From assembly GCA_024398135.1 (NCBI GenBank), contig CP073750.1:2604001-2668000 (forward strand): a stretch of DNA of 64,000 nt, read 5' to 3'. A program made the translations under genes and the position numbers. Origin of the DNA: a bacterium SCSIO 12643 (GTDB lineage: Bacteria; Bacteroidota; Bacteroidia; Flavobacteriales_G; Salibacteraceae). The first letter of the stretch is position 1; every line of letters starts with the position of its first letter. Shown here piece by piece: positions 40,566-45,961 of this stretch. Under the pieces are notes generated by a model, which saw only the letters and a list, made by a program, of their open reading frames with translations, did not search any database and was not told the origin of the DNA.

Positions 40566-40586
40566 CTACGTAAAATAATTGCGTAG
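40566..40586. promoter_or_regulatory. Candidate operator of the WYL regulator
   Basis: CTACGTAA-AATAA-TTGCGTAG is a near-perfect palindrome (8-bp half-sites, one mismatch of the wobble type) between the WYL gene and the divergent nucleotidyltransferase gene. A site with the same half-site spacing and 16 of 21 identical bases lies in the tRNA array at 44099. Binding by the WYL protein is inferred. Confidence 0.6.
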
Positions 40587-40624
40587 ATATGGTTGAGGTT
40601 TGCAATACAATTAAATATTTAGCT

Positions 40625-41371
40625 ATGGAAAATCAAATATTGAAAGAGTTAAAACGTGTGGAAGAGGTAAATAATGTTGAATTACTATTTGCCGTGGAAT
40701 CAGGAAGTAGAGCTTGGGGATTTGAATCTCCGGATTCTGATTATGATGTGAGGTTTGTCTATAGACGTGGTTGTGAAGCGTATTTAAGTTTATGGGATTC
40801 TAAGGATACAATCGAATTTATGACCGAGGATAATTTAGACGGTTCAGGGTGGGATTTTAAAAAAGCAACATTGTTACTTTCAAAGTCAAATGCATCGTTT
40901 TTGGGGTGGTTGTTTTCTCCAATAGTATATATAGAAAGAGGAGATGTTTTAAGAAATATGAAAAAATTAGCCATAGAAAATTTCAATCCAGTTTCAGGAT
41001 TTTACCATTATCAGAGTATGAATAAAGGATTTTATCAAGGGCTAAAAGAAAATGATATGGATATAAAATCTTTCTTTTATACTGCTAGAACAGCGCTTTG
41101 CGCAAATTGGATTCTCAAATTTGGCTCAATTCCCCCAGTAAGATTTAAAGAGCTGTATGCGTTAATTGATCAGGAAAGTATGCAATTGTTCGATACTTTA
41201 ATGGATAAGAAAGCTACCATTAAGGAAAAAGATAAGTGTGAAATTGATTTAAGACTAGTTGAAGTGATACACCAAATAGTAACTGAGAATAATAATTTAA
41301 AGGATGTTGTAGAAACTCGAAAAGCTAATTATAAAGAATTTGATAGATTTTTTTTAAATGAGTTATTATGA
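40625..41371 (+). CDS. RlaP/YcgL-type nucleotidyltransferase, first copy
   Basis: A 248-residue pol-beta-fold nucleotidyltransferase. The active-site block is AVESGSRAWGFESPDSDYDV, with the GS and the two Asp residues (D.D) that bind metal. The ATG at 40625 (MENQILKELKRVEE) is preferred over 40589 because the family starts there and the promoter-like bases lie between. Relatives named RlaP are found in RNA-repair gene sets and may add nucleotides to damaged RNA 3' ends; this is a family inference. It overlaps the second copy by 4 bp. Confidence 0.82.
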   Translation: MENQILKELKRVEEVNNVELLFAVESGSRAWGFESPDSDYDVRFVYRRGCEAYLSLWDSKDTIEFMTEDNLDGSGWDFKKATLLLSKSNASFLGWLFSPIVYIERGDVLRNMKKLAIENFNPVSGFYHYQSMNKGFYQGLKENDMDIKSFFYTARTALCANWILKFGSIPPVRFKELYALIDQESMQLFDTLMDKKATIKEKDKCEIDLRLVEVIHQIVTENNNLKDVVETRKANYKEFDRFFLNELL

Positions 41372-42429
41372 AATTGGAAGAATTAAAAGATTCAAACTAT
41401 ATAATATTTGAATGTATAAGTGGAAGCAGAGCATATGGGCTTGATACTGCTACATCTGATACGGATATTAGAGGTGTATTTATATTACCTCAGGACATAT
41501 TTTATTCCCTCGATTATATTGGTCAAATCAGTAACGAATCAAATGACATTGTCTATTACGAATTGAGGAGATTTATTGAATTGTGTACAAATAACAATCC
41601 CAATATTTTGGAATTGTTAAATGTTCCGGATCATTGTGTGTTGTATAAACATCCCATATTTGACTCTATAAAATCATCTATGTTTCTGAGTAGAAAGTGT
41701 GAAATGTCATTTGGGAATTATGCTTATTCACAAATTAAAAAAGCCAGGGGGTTAAATAAGAAGATCGTTAATCCAGTTGAAAAAATACAGAAATCAGTTT
41801 TGGATTTTTGTTCGGTTTATGAAGATGGGAGCTCTATTGGGCTGAGGCGGTATTTAGAGATAAGGAGACTAAAACAAGAGGGTTGTGGACTAAGTAAAAT
41901 ACCCCACATGAAAGATTGTTTTAACCTTTACCATGACCAACGTGTTAAATACAATGGTATTATCAAAAGTGATAATTCGAATGAAGTTGCTCTAAGTAGT
42001 ATTCCAAAGGATCAAACTCCTTTGACAATTTTATTTTTTAATCGAGATGGGTATTCAACTTATTGTAAAAAGTATAGGGAATATTGGGATTGGGTAGATA
42101 AACGAAATGAGAATAGATATTTAACTACGATTGCCCATGGAAAGAATTTTGATTCAAAAAACATGATGCATACAATACGATTACTTTATATGGCTAAGGA
42201 GATAGCAACTAAAAAAAAAGTTGTCGTAGCACGAGCCGATAGGGAGCATTTGTTGAGCATTAAAGAGGGAAAATATGATTATGATGAATTGTTATTAAAG
42301 GCTGAAAGTTTAAAAGCTGAGCTAAAAAGTATTTATCAGAAATCAGATTTACAAGAGCAGCCGGACATTATTGCGATCAACAAGTTACTTATCAGAATGA
42401 GAAAAGAGTTTTATTCATTTTCTAATTAA
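41368..42429 (+). CDS. RlaP/YcgL-type nucleotidyltransferase, second copy
   Basis: A 353-residue nucleotidyltransferase overlapping the first gene by 4 bp. The active-site block reads CISGSRAYGLDTATSDTDIRG, with both metal-binding Asp residues. A helical C-terminal extension (ATKKKVVVARADREHLLSIK and beyond) is absent from the first copy. The two are clearly related but divergent, suggesting different RNA substrates or a heteromeric enzyme. It is the gene closest to the tRNA array. Confidence 0.85.
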   Translation: MKLEELKDSNYIIFECISGSRAYGLDTATSDTDIRGVFILPQDIFYSLDYIGQISNESNDIVYYELRRFIELCTNNNPNILELLNVPDHCVLYKHPIFDSIKSSMFLSRKCEMSFGNYAYSQIKKARGLNKKIVNPVEKIQKSVLDFCSVYEDGSSIGLRRYLEIRRLKQEGCGLSKIPHMKDCFNLYHDQRVKYNGIIKSDNSNEVALSSIPKDQTPLTILFFNRDGYSTYCKKYREYWDWVDKRNENRYLTTIAHGKNFDSKNMMHTIRLLYMAKEIATKKKVVVARADREHLLSIKEGKYDYDELLLKAESLKAELKSIYQKSDLQEQPDIIAINKLLIRMRKEFYSFSN

Positions 42430-42608
42430 TTATTAAATTCTATCATTAAGTTTGCACCTATTATTTGAAGAAATAGTGAAAAAACGACAAAATATACATG
42501 AACAATCGGGACTAATGCTATTTAGTTTTTATCCGCAATACGAACGGAATAAGGGATGTTATGTGTATTAGATATTGAATTTAAATAAAAGAATTCTTGA
42601 TATTTCAA

Positions 42609-42640
42609 AAGCGTCCAATCATTTGGGCGCTTTTTTTTTG
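42609..42640 (+). terminator. Intrinsic terminator
   Basis: AAGCGTCCAA and TTGGGCGCTT form a 10-bp stem (one G-U) with a 3-4 nt loop and a long T-run. It ends the nucleotidyltransferase operon and isolates it from the array. Confidence 0.88.
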
Positions 42641-42820
42641 ATTTTTTTTATGGTGAAAAAATAAATTAAAGACATAGCAGCAAATTGAATTAGAAACATG
42701 AACCAATTGGGAGACAGACAATTGTAAAAATGTGAAAAATCTACATAAAGTGGACAGGGATTATATTATCTTGTTTTTGGTTTAATCTGTTGATAATCAA
42801 TGAAATAAATTTAATTTTTA

Positions 42821-42852
42821 TTTGGTGGTTTTAGAATTTCATTTCATATTTG
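42821..42852 (+). promoter_or_regulatory. Bacteroidota-type promoter of the tRNA-array leader
   Basis: TTTG at 42821-42824 and TATTTG at 42847-42852 (in CATATTTGCACC) fit the -33 and -7 elements, 22 bp apart. The start of transcription would be near 42857, 25 bp before the leader ORF. Confidence 0.6.
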
Positions 42853-42881
42853 CACCGTCAAAATAATTAAACGATTTAGAA

Positions 42882-43001
42882 ATGTTGGAAATACACTTAC
42901 ATATAGAAATAAAACAAAGCCTTCAGGTGAGTTGCCCAAAACAACGATTCTATTCGCTGCAATACCCGGAATATTTAAAAGAAGATGTCTTAAAGAGTTA
43001 A
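42882..43001 (+). CDS. Putative 39-residue leader peptide of the tRNA array
   Basis: A short ORF with no known family, starting MLEIHLHIEIKQSLQ and ending EDVLKS. It contains 6 Leu, 4 Gln, 4 Ser, 3 Tyr, 2 His, 2 Pro, 1 Arg and 1 Phe, that is 23 of 39 residues from the isotypes found in the downstream array. Ala, Gly, Asn, Thr and Trp are absent. The ORF lies between a good promoter and a terminator 25 bp past its stop. Bases 42983-42991 within its 3' end can pair with the 5' arm of that terminator. It fits the form of an attenuation leader; coding is inferred and not proved. Confidence 0.55.
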   Translation: MLEIHLHIEIKQSLQVSCPKQRFYSLQYPEYLKEDVLKS

Positions 43002-43026
43002 GGTTATTAATTTAATCATAGGTCTG

Positions 43027-43058
43027 AAAGCATCTCAAATGAGGTGCTTTTTTTTTGA
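43027..43058 (+). terminator. Terminator between leader and tRNA array, possible attenuator
   Basis: AAAGCATCTC and GAGGTGCTTT form a 10-bp stem (one G-U) with a 3-4 nt loop and a run of T, ending 9 bp before the first tRNA. Its 5' arm (43027-43035) can pair instead with 42983-42991 (AGATGTCTT) at the end of the leader ORF: seven pairs plus one G-U with one mismatch. Ribosome position could decide which structure forms. Confidence 0.8.
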
Positions 43059-43067
43059 CCCTAATTT

Positions 43068-43154
43068 GGAAGAACAAGCCAATTGGTGGTGGCCACGGTT
43101 TTGAAAACCGTTCGGAGCTAACGACTCGTGTGGGTTCGATTCCCACTTCTTCCT
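43068..43154 (+). tRNA. tRNA-Ser(UGA)
   Basis: Acceptor GGAAGAA/TTCTTCC; anticodon loop TTTGAAA between ACGGT and ACCGT gives UGA. Long variable arm, as for Ser. Positions 8-9 are C-A, not the usual U-A. CCA not encoded. Confidence 0.8.
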
Positions 43155-43159
43155 CTTCT

Positions 43160-43246
43160 GGAGAGTAGGTAAATATTGGTTTGTTACGCTCACCTGCTAA
43201 GTGAGTTCACATTTTGGTGATGAAGGTTCGATTCCTTTACTCTCCG
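43160..43246 (+). tRNA. tRNA-Ser(GCU)
   Basis: Acceptor GGAGAGT/ACTCTCC; D-stem GTAA/TTAC; anticodon stem CTCAC/GTGAG with loop CTGCTAA gives GCU; long variable arm with a TCAC/GTGA stem. CCA not encoded. Confidence 0.85.
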
Positions 43247-43267
43247 CAAAAGAAATAAAGATAAAAT

Positions 43268-43371
43268 CGAGTAGTAGAGGAGTCAGGTTTATCTCTCCTC
43301 ATTTGGGATGAGGAGTGCGTAGGTTCAAACTCTGAACGAAGTGATCACCGCAGGTAATCCTACCTATTCGA
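43268..43371 (+). tRNA. tRNA-Pro(UGG) with a 28-nt insertion in the T-loop
   Basis: Acceptor CGAGTAG/CTATTCG; U8-A9 present; anticodon stem CCTCA/TGAGG with loop TTTGGGA gives UGG. The T-stem GTAGG (43319-43323) and CCTAC (43359-43363) enclose 35 nt in place of 7: TTCAAA and a final AAT are recognisable, separated by a segment containing the palindrome GTGATCAC. Whether it is spliced, processed or dead cannot be told. Confidence 0.7.
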
Positions 43372-43377
43372 CAATTT

Positions 43378-43460
43378 GAAAGTGTTGAGCAATTGGTTGG
43401 CTCACCAGACTGTAAATCTGGTCTCTTCGGAGCATGTAGGTTCGAACCCTACCACTTTCA
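43378..43460 (+). tRNA. tRNA-Tyr(GUA)
   Basis: Acceptor GAAAGTG/CACTTTC; D-stem GAGC/GCTC; anticodon stem CCAGA/TCTGG with loop CTGTAAA gives GUA; T-arm GTAGG TTCGAAC CCTAC. Variable region of about 13 nt, as expected for Tyr. Confidence 0.88.
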
Positions 43461-43464
43461 CTAA

Positions 43465-43525
43465 GACATTGAAAATTTGAATTTTGTTTTAACTGTCTCT
43501 TAAATGTTATTCAGGTTGCAATGTC
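43465..43525 (+). other. tRNA-like remnant or structured spacer
   Basis: A perfect 7-bp pair GACATTG/CAATGTC encloses 47 nt in register with the surrounding tRNAs. A D-arm-like hairpin AAAATT/AATTTT is present, but there is no TTCRA T-arm. It may be a decayed tRNA gene. Confidence 0.4.
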
Positions 43526-43531
43526 TTTAAA

Positions 43532-43603
43532 CTGGGAAGATAACGATGGATGTTTACCCGCATTGGAAGCGGGAGGTTGTAGGTTCGAGTCCTACTTCTC
43601 AGA
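43532..43603 (+). tRNA. tRNA-Pro(UGG), second copy, reduced D-arm
   Basis: Acceptor CTGGGAA/TTCTCAG (one G-U); anticodon stem CCCGC/GCGGG with loop ATTGGAA gives UGG; T-arm GTAGG TTCGAGT CCTAC. The D-stem has only about three pairs and U8 is missing. Confidence 0.7.
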
Positions 43604-43625
43604 CGAAATAATCAAATCAAGATTT

Positions 43626-43684
43626 CTTGAATTTGGTTCAAGCTAAGTGTGGTAGGAAAGACGAAGTCAATCCTATTTCTTAGG
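43626..43684 (+). other. tRNA-like remnant
   Basis: A hairpin CTTGAA/TTCAAG is followed by CTAAG/CTTAG enclosing a T-stem-like TAGG/CCTA. The enclosed loop contains GACGAAGTC and shares ACGAAGT with the insertion in the tRNA-Pro at 43268. No anticodon arm is clear. Confidence 0.35.
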
Positions 43685-43689
43685 CAGAG

Positions 43690-43760
43690 TGCCCTGTAGT
43701 GTAATGGCAACACCCGAGAGTTTGGTTCTTGAACTATAGGTTCGAATCCTATTGGGGCAA
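43690..43760 (+). tRNA. tRNA-Gln(UUG)
   Basis: Acceptor TGCCCTG/TGGGGCA (two wobble pairs); U8-A9; D-stem GTGT/ACAC; anticodon stem CGAGA/TCTTG with loop GTTTGGT gives UUG; T-arm ATAGG TTCGAAT CCTAT. Confidence 0.82.
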
Positions 43761-43767
43761 CATATAT

Positions 43768-43841
43768 GCGGAGATGGCGGAATAGGCATACGCGTCTGAT
43801 TTAGAATCAGGATTTTGAGAGTTCGAATCTCTCTCTCCGTA
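43768..43841 (+). tRNA. tRNA-Leu(UAG) without a long variable arm
   Basis: Acceptor GCGGAGA/TCTCCGT; D-region GATGGCGGAATAGG as in ordinary tRNA-Leu; anticodon stem TCTGA/TCAGG with loop TTTAGAA gives UAG; T-arm GAGAG TTCGAAT CTCTC. Only about five nt lie between anticodon stem and T-stem, although Leu tRNAs normally carry a long variable arm. Confidence 0.78.
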
Positions 43842-43846
43842 CAAAT

Positions 43847-43919
43847 GGTGTTTTTAGTTTATGCGGTAAAACGTCTCACTGTGGATGAGGAGAACAGGGT
43901 TCGAGTCCCGAAAACACCC
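43847..43919 (+). tRNA. tRNA-His(GUG)
   Basis: Acceptor GGTGTTT/AAACACC with C as discriminator, as for His; D-stem GTTT/AAAC; anticodon stem TCTCA/TGAGG with loop CTGTGGA gives GUG; T-loop TTCGAGT. Two of five T-stem pairs are mismatched. Confidence 0.75.
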
Positions 43920-43923
43920 AAAA

Positions 43924-43996
43924 GGAACAGTAGCAAAGCAGGTCAATGCGGTGGACTAAAAATCCAAATATACAGGTTCGAGCCCTGTCTGTTTCA
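43924..43996 (+). tRNA. tRNA-Phe-like with anticodon AAA
   Basis: Acceptor GGAACAG/CTGTTTC; U8-A9; anticodon loop CTAAAAA after GTGGA gives AAA, against GAA in normal tRNA-Phe, as if G34 had changed to A; T-arm ACAGG TTCGAGC CCTGT. One outer anticodon-stem pair is mismatched. Confidence 0.6.
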
Positions 43997-44006
43997 CGTA
44001 TTTTTT

Positions 44007-44078
44007 AGGAGTATAGTTTAAAGGATAAAACCTTGGTTTACGAATCCAAAGATGCGAGTTCGAGTCTTGCTATTCCTA
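44007..44078 (+). tRNA. tRNA-Arg(ACG)
   Basis: Acceptor AGGAGTA/TATTCCT; U8-A9; D-stem GTTT/AAAC; anticodon stem TTGGT/TCCAA (one mismatch) with loop TTACGAA gives ACG; T-arm GCGAG TTCGAGT CTTGC. Confidence 0.78.
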
Positions 44079-44079
44079 C

Positions 44080-44095
44080 AAATAAAATTTTATTT
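44080..44095. repeat. AT palindrome behind tRNA-Arg
   Basis: AAATAAAATTTTATTT is a perfect 16-bp palindrome just after the last compact tRNA. It could act as a weak terminator or processing signal. Confidence 0.4.
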
Positions 44096-44098
44096 CAA

Positions 44099-44119
44099 CT
44101 ACGCTAAAAGATTGCGTAT
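44099..44119. promoter_or_regulatory. Second copy of the WYL-type palindromic site
   Basis: CTACGCTAAAAGATTGCGTAT agrees with the site at 40566 at 16 of 21 positions, with the same N11 spacing between CTACG and CGTA. It overlaps a perfect palindrome GCGTATACGC. It stands between the compact tRNAs and the interrupted tRNA. Confidence 0.5.
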
Positions 44120-44168
44120 ACGCTATGGACTTTTGTTTCATCAAAAGAAAAAGTTCTTTAAAATAGAT

Positions 44169-44358
44169 GAGGTAACTCTATGGTAAGAGTAGATATTCCA
44201 ATTTGATCAGGATATTTATGAAACACGACATAATTATTTTAAGGTGTTTCACTCACAAATAATAATTCATTAATAACCGGAATGATCATTAATCCTTATT
44301 TAAAGAATATTTCAGGGTCTTAGGATTCTGTTGGTGGGTTCGAATCCCACCTACCTCA
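44169..44358 (+). tRNA. Interrupted tRNA-like gene, isotype unresolved
   Basis: The 5' part has GAGGTA and D-stem ACTC/GAGT around TATGGTAA; the 3' part has T-arm GTGGG TTCGAAT CCCAC and TACCTC closing the acceptor. Together these are a tRNA frame, but about 120-150 nt replace the anticodon region. The insert holds the hairpins GATATTCC/GGATATT and GAAACAC/GTGTTTC (44220-44250). TTCCAA in the 5' part suggests Gly(UCC), while the 3' part suggests other choices. It is too short for a group I intron. Confidence 0.45.
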
Positions 44359-44380
44359 CATGTAATTTAGTGTTTATAAA

Positions 44381-44414
44381 GAGAGTAGAGGATATAAAAG
44401 CGGCCTCTACTCTC
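44381..44414 (+). other. Strong hairpin at the end of the array
   Basis: GAGAGTAGAGG and CCTCTACTCTC form an 11-bp perfect stem with a 12-nt loop, without a T-run after it. It may mark the 3' end or protect the array transcript. Confidence 0.55.
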
Positions 44415-44476
44415 ACATGTGGTGATCCAATATTATTTGTGAAATAATTATGGATATTAGTCGTAGAGATCAATGT

Positions 44477-45022
44477 TTAATCTGCTGAAGAAGCTACATT
44501 AATGAAAGGATCCCACATAAAGTAACCCACTGCAGCACCTGTTGCGTTATCAATTAATGCAAAAGACAAAGTATATTGCACATTTACATCTGTTGAAGTA
44601 ATAACAGCTGCAGATGCTTTATATACCACTTGATTTTTATAAGGTGATGGAGTCACTAATGGGTTTGATCCAGCTGGAAGGTATTGAGTAGTGTTGATTA
44701 AGTCGTAAGACACATCCTCTAATGCTGTAGATGGGTTGAAACCACTAGCATAGATATATGCTGTATGATTTACATTACGTCCAAATGTGGTCATACTCCA
44801 TTTAATGGTGTCACCTTGTTGAGCAGTGATTTTTAACTCCGATCCACCTTTGTCATCGGTTGTGAATTTATTTTCAGAGATCATTGCAATGAATACATCT
44901 GAACTTCCCCAGGACCCCAGATTGGTTGGTGCACTTTGTGTACCTGCTTTTAAGCTGCCTGAATTTACTTGTTTTACTAATTCTCCTGCGTTTACCGCTA
45001 CGATTACGTCAATTGTTGCCAT
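44477..45022 (-). CDS. AidA/PixA-like inclusion-body-family protein
   Basis: A 181-residue soluble protein beginning MATIDVIVAVNAGELVKQVN without signal peptide. The pattern of an N-terminal IDVIVAV strand, a central GDTIKWSMTTFG and a C-terminal YFMWDPFI resembles AidA/PixA proteins, which form beta-rich bodies and are tied to stress or symbiosis in other bacteria. The role is not known. It lies just behind the tRNA array and is transcribed towards it; its own upstream region carries a palindrome and a hairpin. Confidence 0.65.
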   Translation of the reverse strand: MATIDVIVAVNAGELVKQVNSGSLKAGTQSAPTNLGSWGSSDVFIAMISENKFTTDDKGGSELKITAQQGDTIKWSMTTFGRNVNHTAYIYASGFNPSTALEDVSYDLINTTQYLPAGSNPLVTPSPYKNQVVYKASAAVITSTDVNVQYTLSFALIDNATGAAVGYFMWDPFINVASSAD

Positions 45023-45070
45023 AATTTTAATTTTTGTTTCTTACTCATAAGGCTTTTCAGATTCCGCCTC

Positions 45071-45088
45071 CTGTAATTACTTACAGGA
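45071..45088. repeat. Hairpin upstream of the AidA/PixA-like gene
   Basis: CCTGTAA and TTACAGG form a 7-bp stem with a 4-nt loop in the presumed 5' untranslated region of the gene at 45022. A further palindrome CAAAAGCTTTTG lies at 45127-45138. Regulatory use is inferred. Confidence 0.4.
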
Positions 45089-45224
45089 AAGACCGTTTAT
45101 TAGAGTGGGTTCTGCTCCACATTTTTCAAAAGCTTTTGATAAGACAAATATGAGTAGTCAAGCCACCAGATATAAGAGCAGAAATATCTGTTTAGAGAAA
45201 CGGTTAAAAATATCCGGGTACAAA

Positions 45225-45248
45225 AAAAGCAGGGGTTAACCTGCTTTT
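45225..45248. terminator. Intrinsic terminator
   Basis: AAAAGCAGG and CCTGCTTTT form a 9-bp stem 22 bp past the stop of the response regulator gene at 45270. Confidence 0.8.
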
Positions 45249-45269
45249 AATAAGGGGGTGATCTTTGTT

Positions 45270-45941
45270 TTAGATAGCTTCTACGATATGGTGTTTGATG
45301 GCGTACATCACCAACCCACTCATATTTTTAGAATCTGTTTTTTGAAGTAGGTTATTGCGATGGCCGTTTACAGTTTTGGTACTAATAAACAATTCATCCG
45401 CGATTTCGGAAGTGGTTTTTTGTTGGCAGATTAATCGTAATACTTCCAGTTCTCTATTGGTTAATTGAGTTTGGTTTTTGGGTTGTTTGACTTCCCCAGC
45501 AAGTTTGCCCCGCAAAGCAGATAAAGTTCTTTCGTTAATATAAGAGCCTCTTTCATGGACTGCTTTAATGGCATCGTAAACTTCGTCAGGATCACTATCT
45601 TTTACTAGATAACCATGCGCTCCTTCTTCAATAAGTTTAGATATCAAATAAGGATCTTCATGGACAGAAAGAATCAAAATTTTCATTTCCGGAAAGTCTT
45701 CTTTTAATACCTGAACCACTTTCCACCCATTAAATTCTTCATGTCCATCAGGTGGTAATGTTAAGTCTACCAACATGACATCTGGAATATCTGGACTTTC
45801 GTCTAAACGTTTTTTCATGGAAAAACCATCTGGAGATTCAAATATCATTTCGATATCTTCCCAATAAGTGATTAATGCTTTTAGTCCTTGTCTGAAGAGA
45901 TGTTGGTCTTCTACCATTCCGATCTTAATAGTGTGACTCAT
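45270..45941 (-). CDS. NarL/FixJ-family response regulator
   Basis: A 223-residue regulator. Receiver: VEDQ at 10-13, phosphoacceptor Asp59 (MLVDLTLPPDG), Lys in YLVKDSDP. The LuxR-type HTH reads LTNRELEVLRLICQQKTTSE then STKTVNGHRNNLLQKT. It is 20 bp behind the kinase gene and closes the four-gene operon beginning at 48077. The AidA/PixA-like gene beyond the terminator could be a target. Confidence 0.93.
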   Translation of the reverse strand: MSHTIKIGMVEDQHLFRQGLKALITYWEDIEMIFESPDGFSMKKRLDESPDIPDVMLVDLTLPPDGHEEFNGWKVVQVLKEDFPEMKILILSVHEDPYLISKLIEEGAHGYLVKDSDPDEVYDAIKAVHERGSYINERTLSALRGKLAGEVKQPKNQTQLTNRELEVLRLICQQKTTSEIADELFISTKTVNGHRNNLLQKTDSKNMSGLVMYAIKHHIVEAI

Positions 45942-45961
45942 TTTATATAGATTTAATATGG

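Larger units (their letters stand above)
42430..42881. other. Intergenic region between the nucleotidyltransferases and the tRNA array leader
   Basis: About 450 bp. It holds the terminator of the nucleotidyltransferase operon (42609) and the promoter of the array leader (42821-42852). No convincing gene is seen in the rest. Confidence 0.5.

Noticed and set aside
43815-44021. Protein of 68 residues on the plus strand
   Set aside because: The frame spans four tRNA genes and is a by-product of them.
44169-44358. Group I intron in the interrupted tRNA
   Set aside because: The insertion is only about 120-150 nt and no conserved core pairings (P3-P8) or homing endonuclease were seen.
43068-44358. 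CRISPR array
   Set aside because: The regularly spaced similar stretches (TTCGA-type) are T-arms of tRNA genes, not identical repeats.
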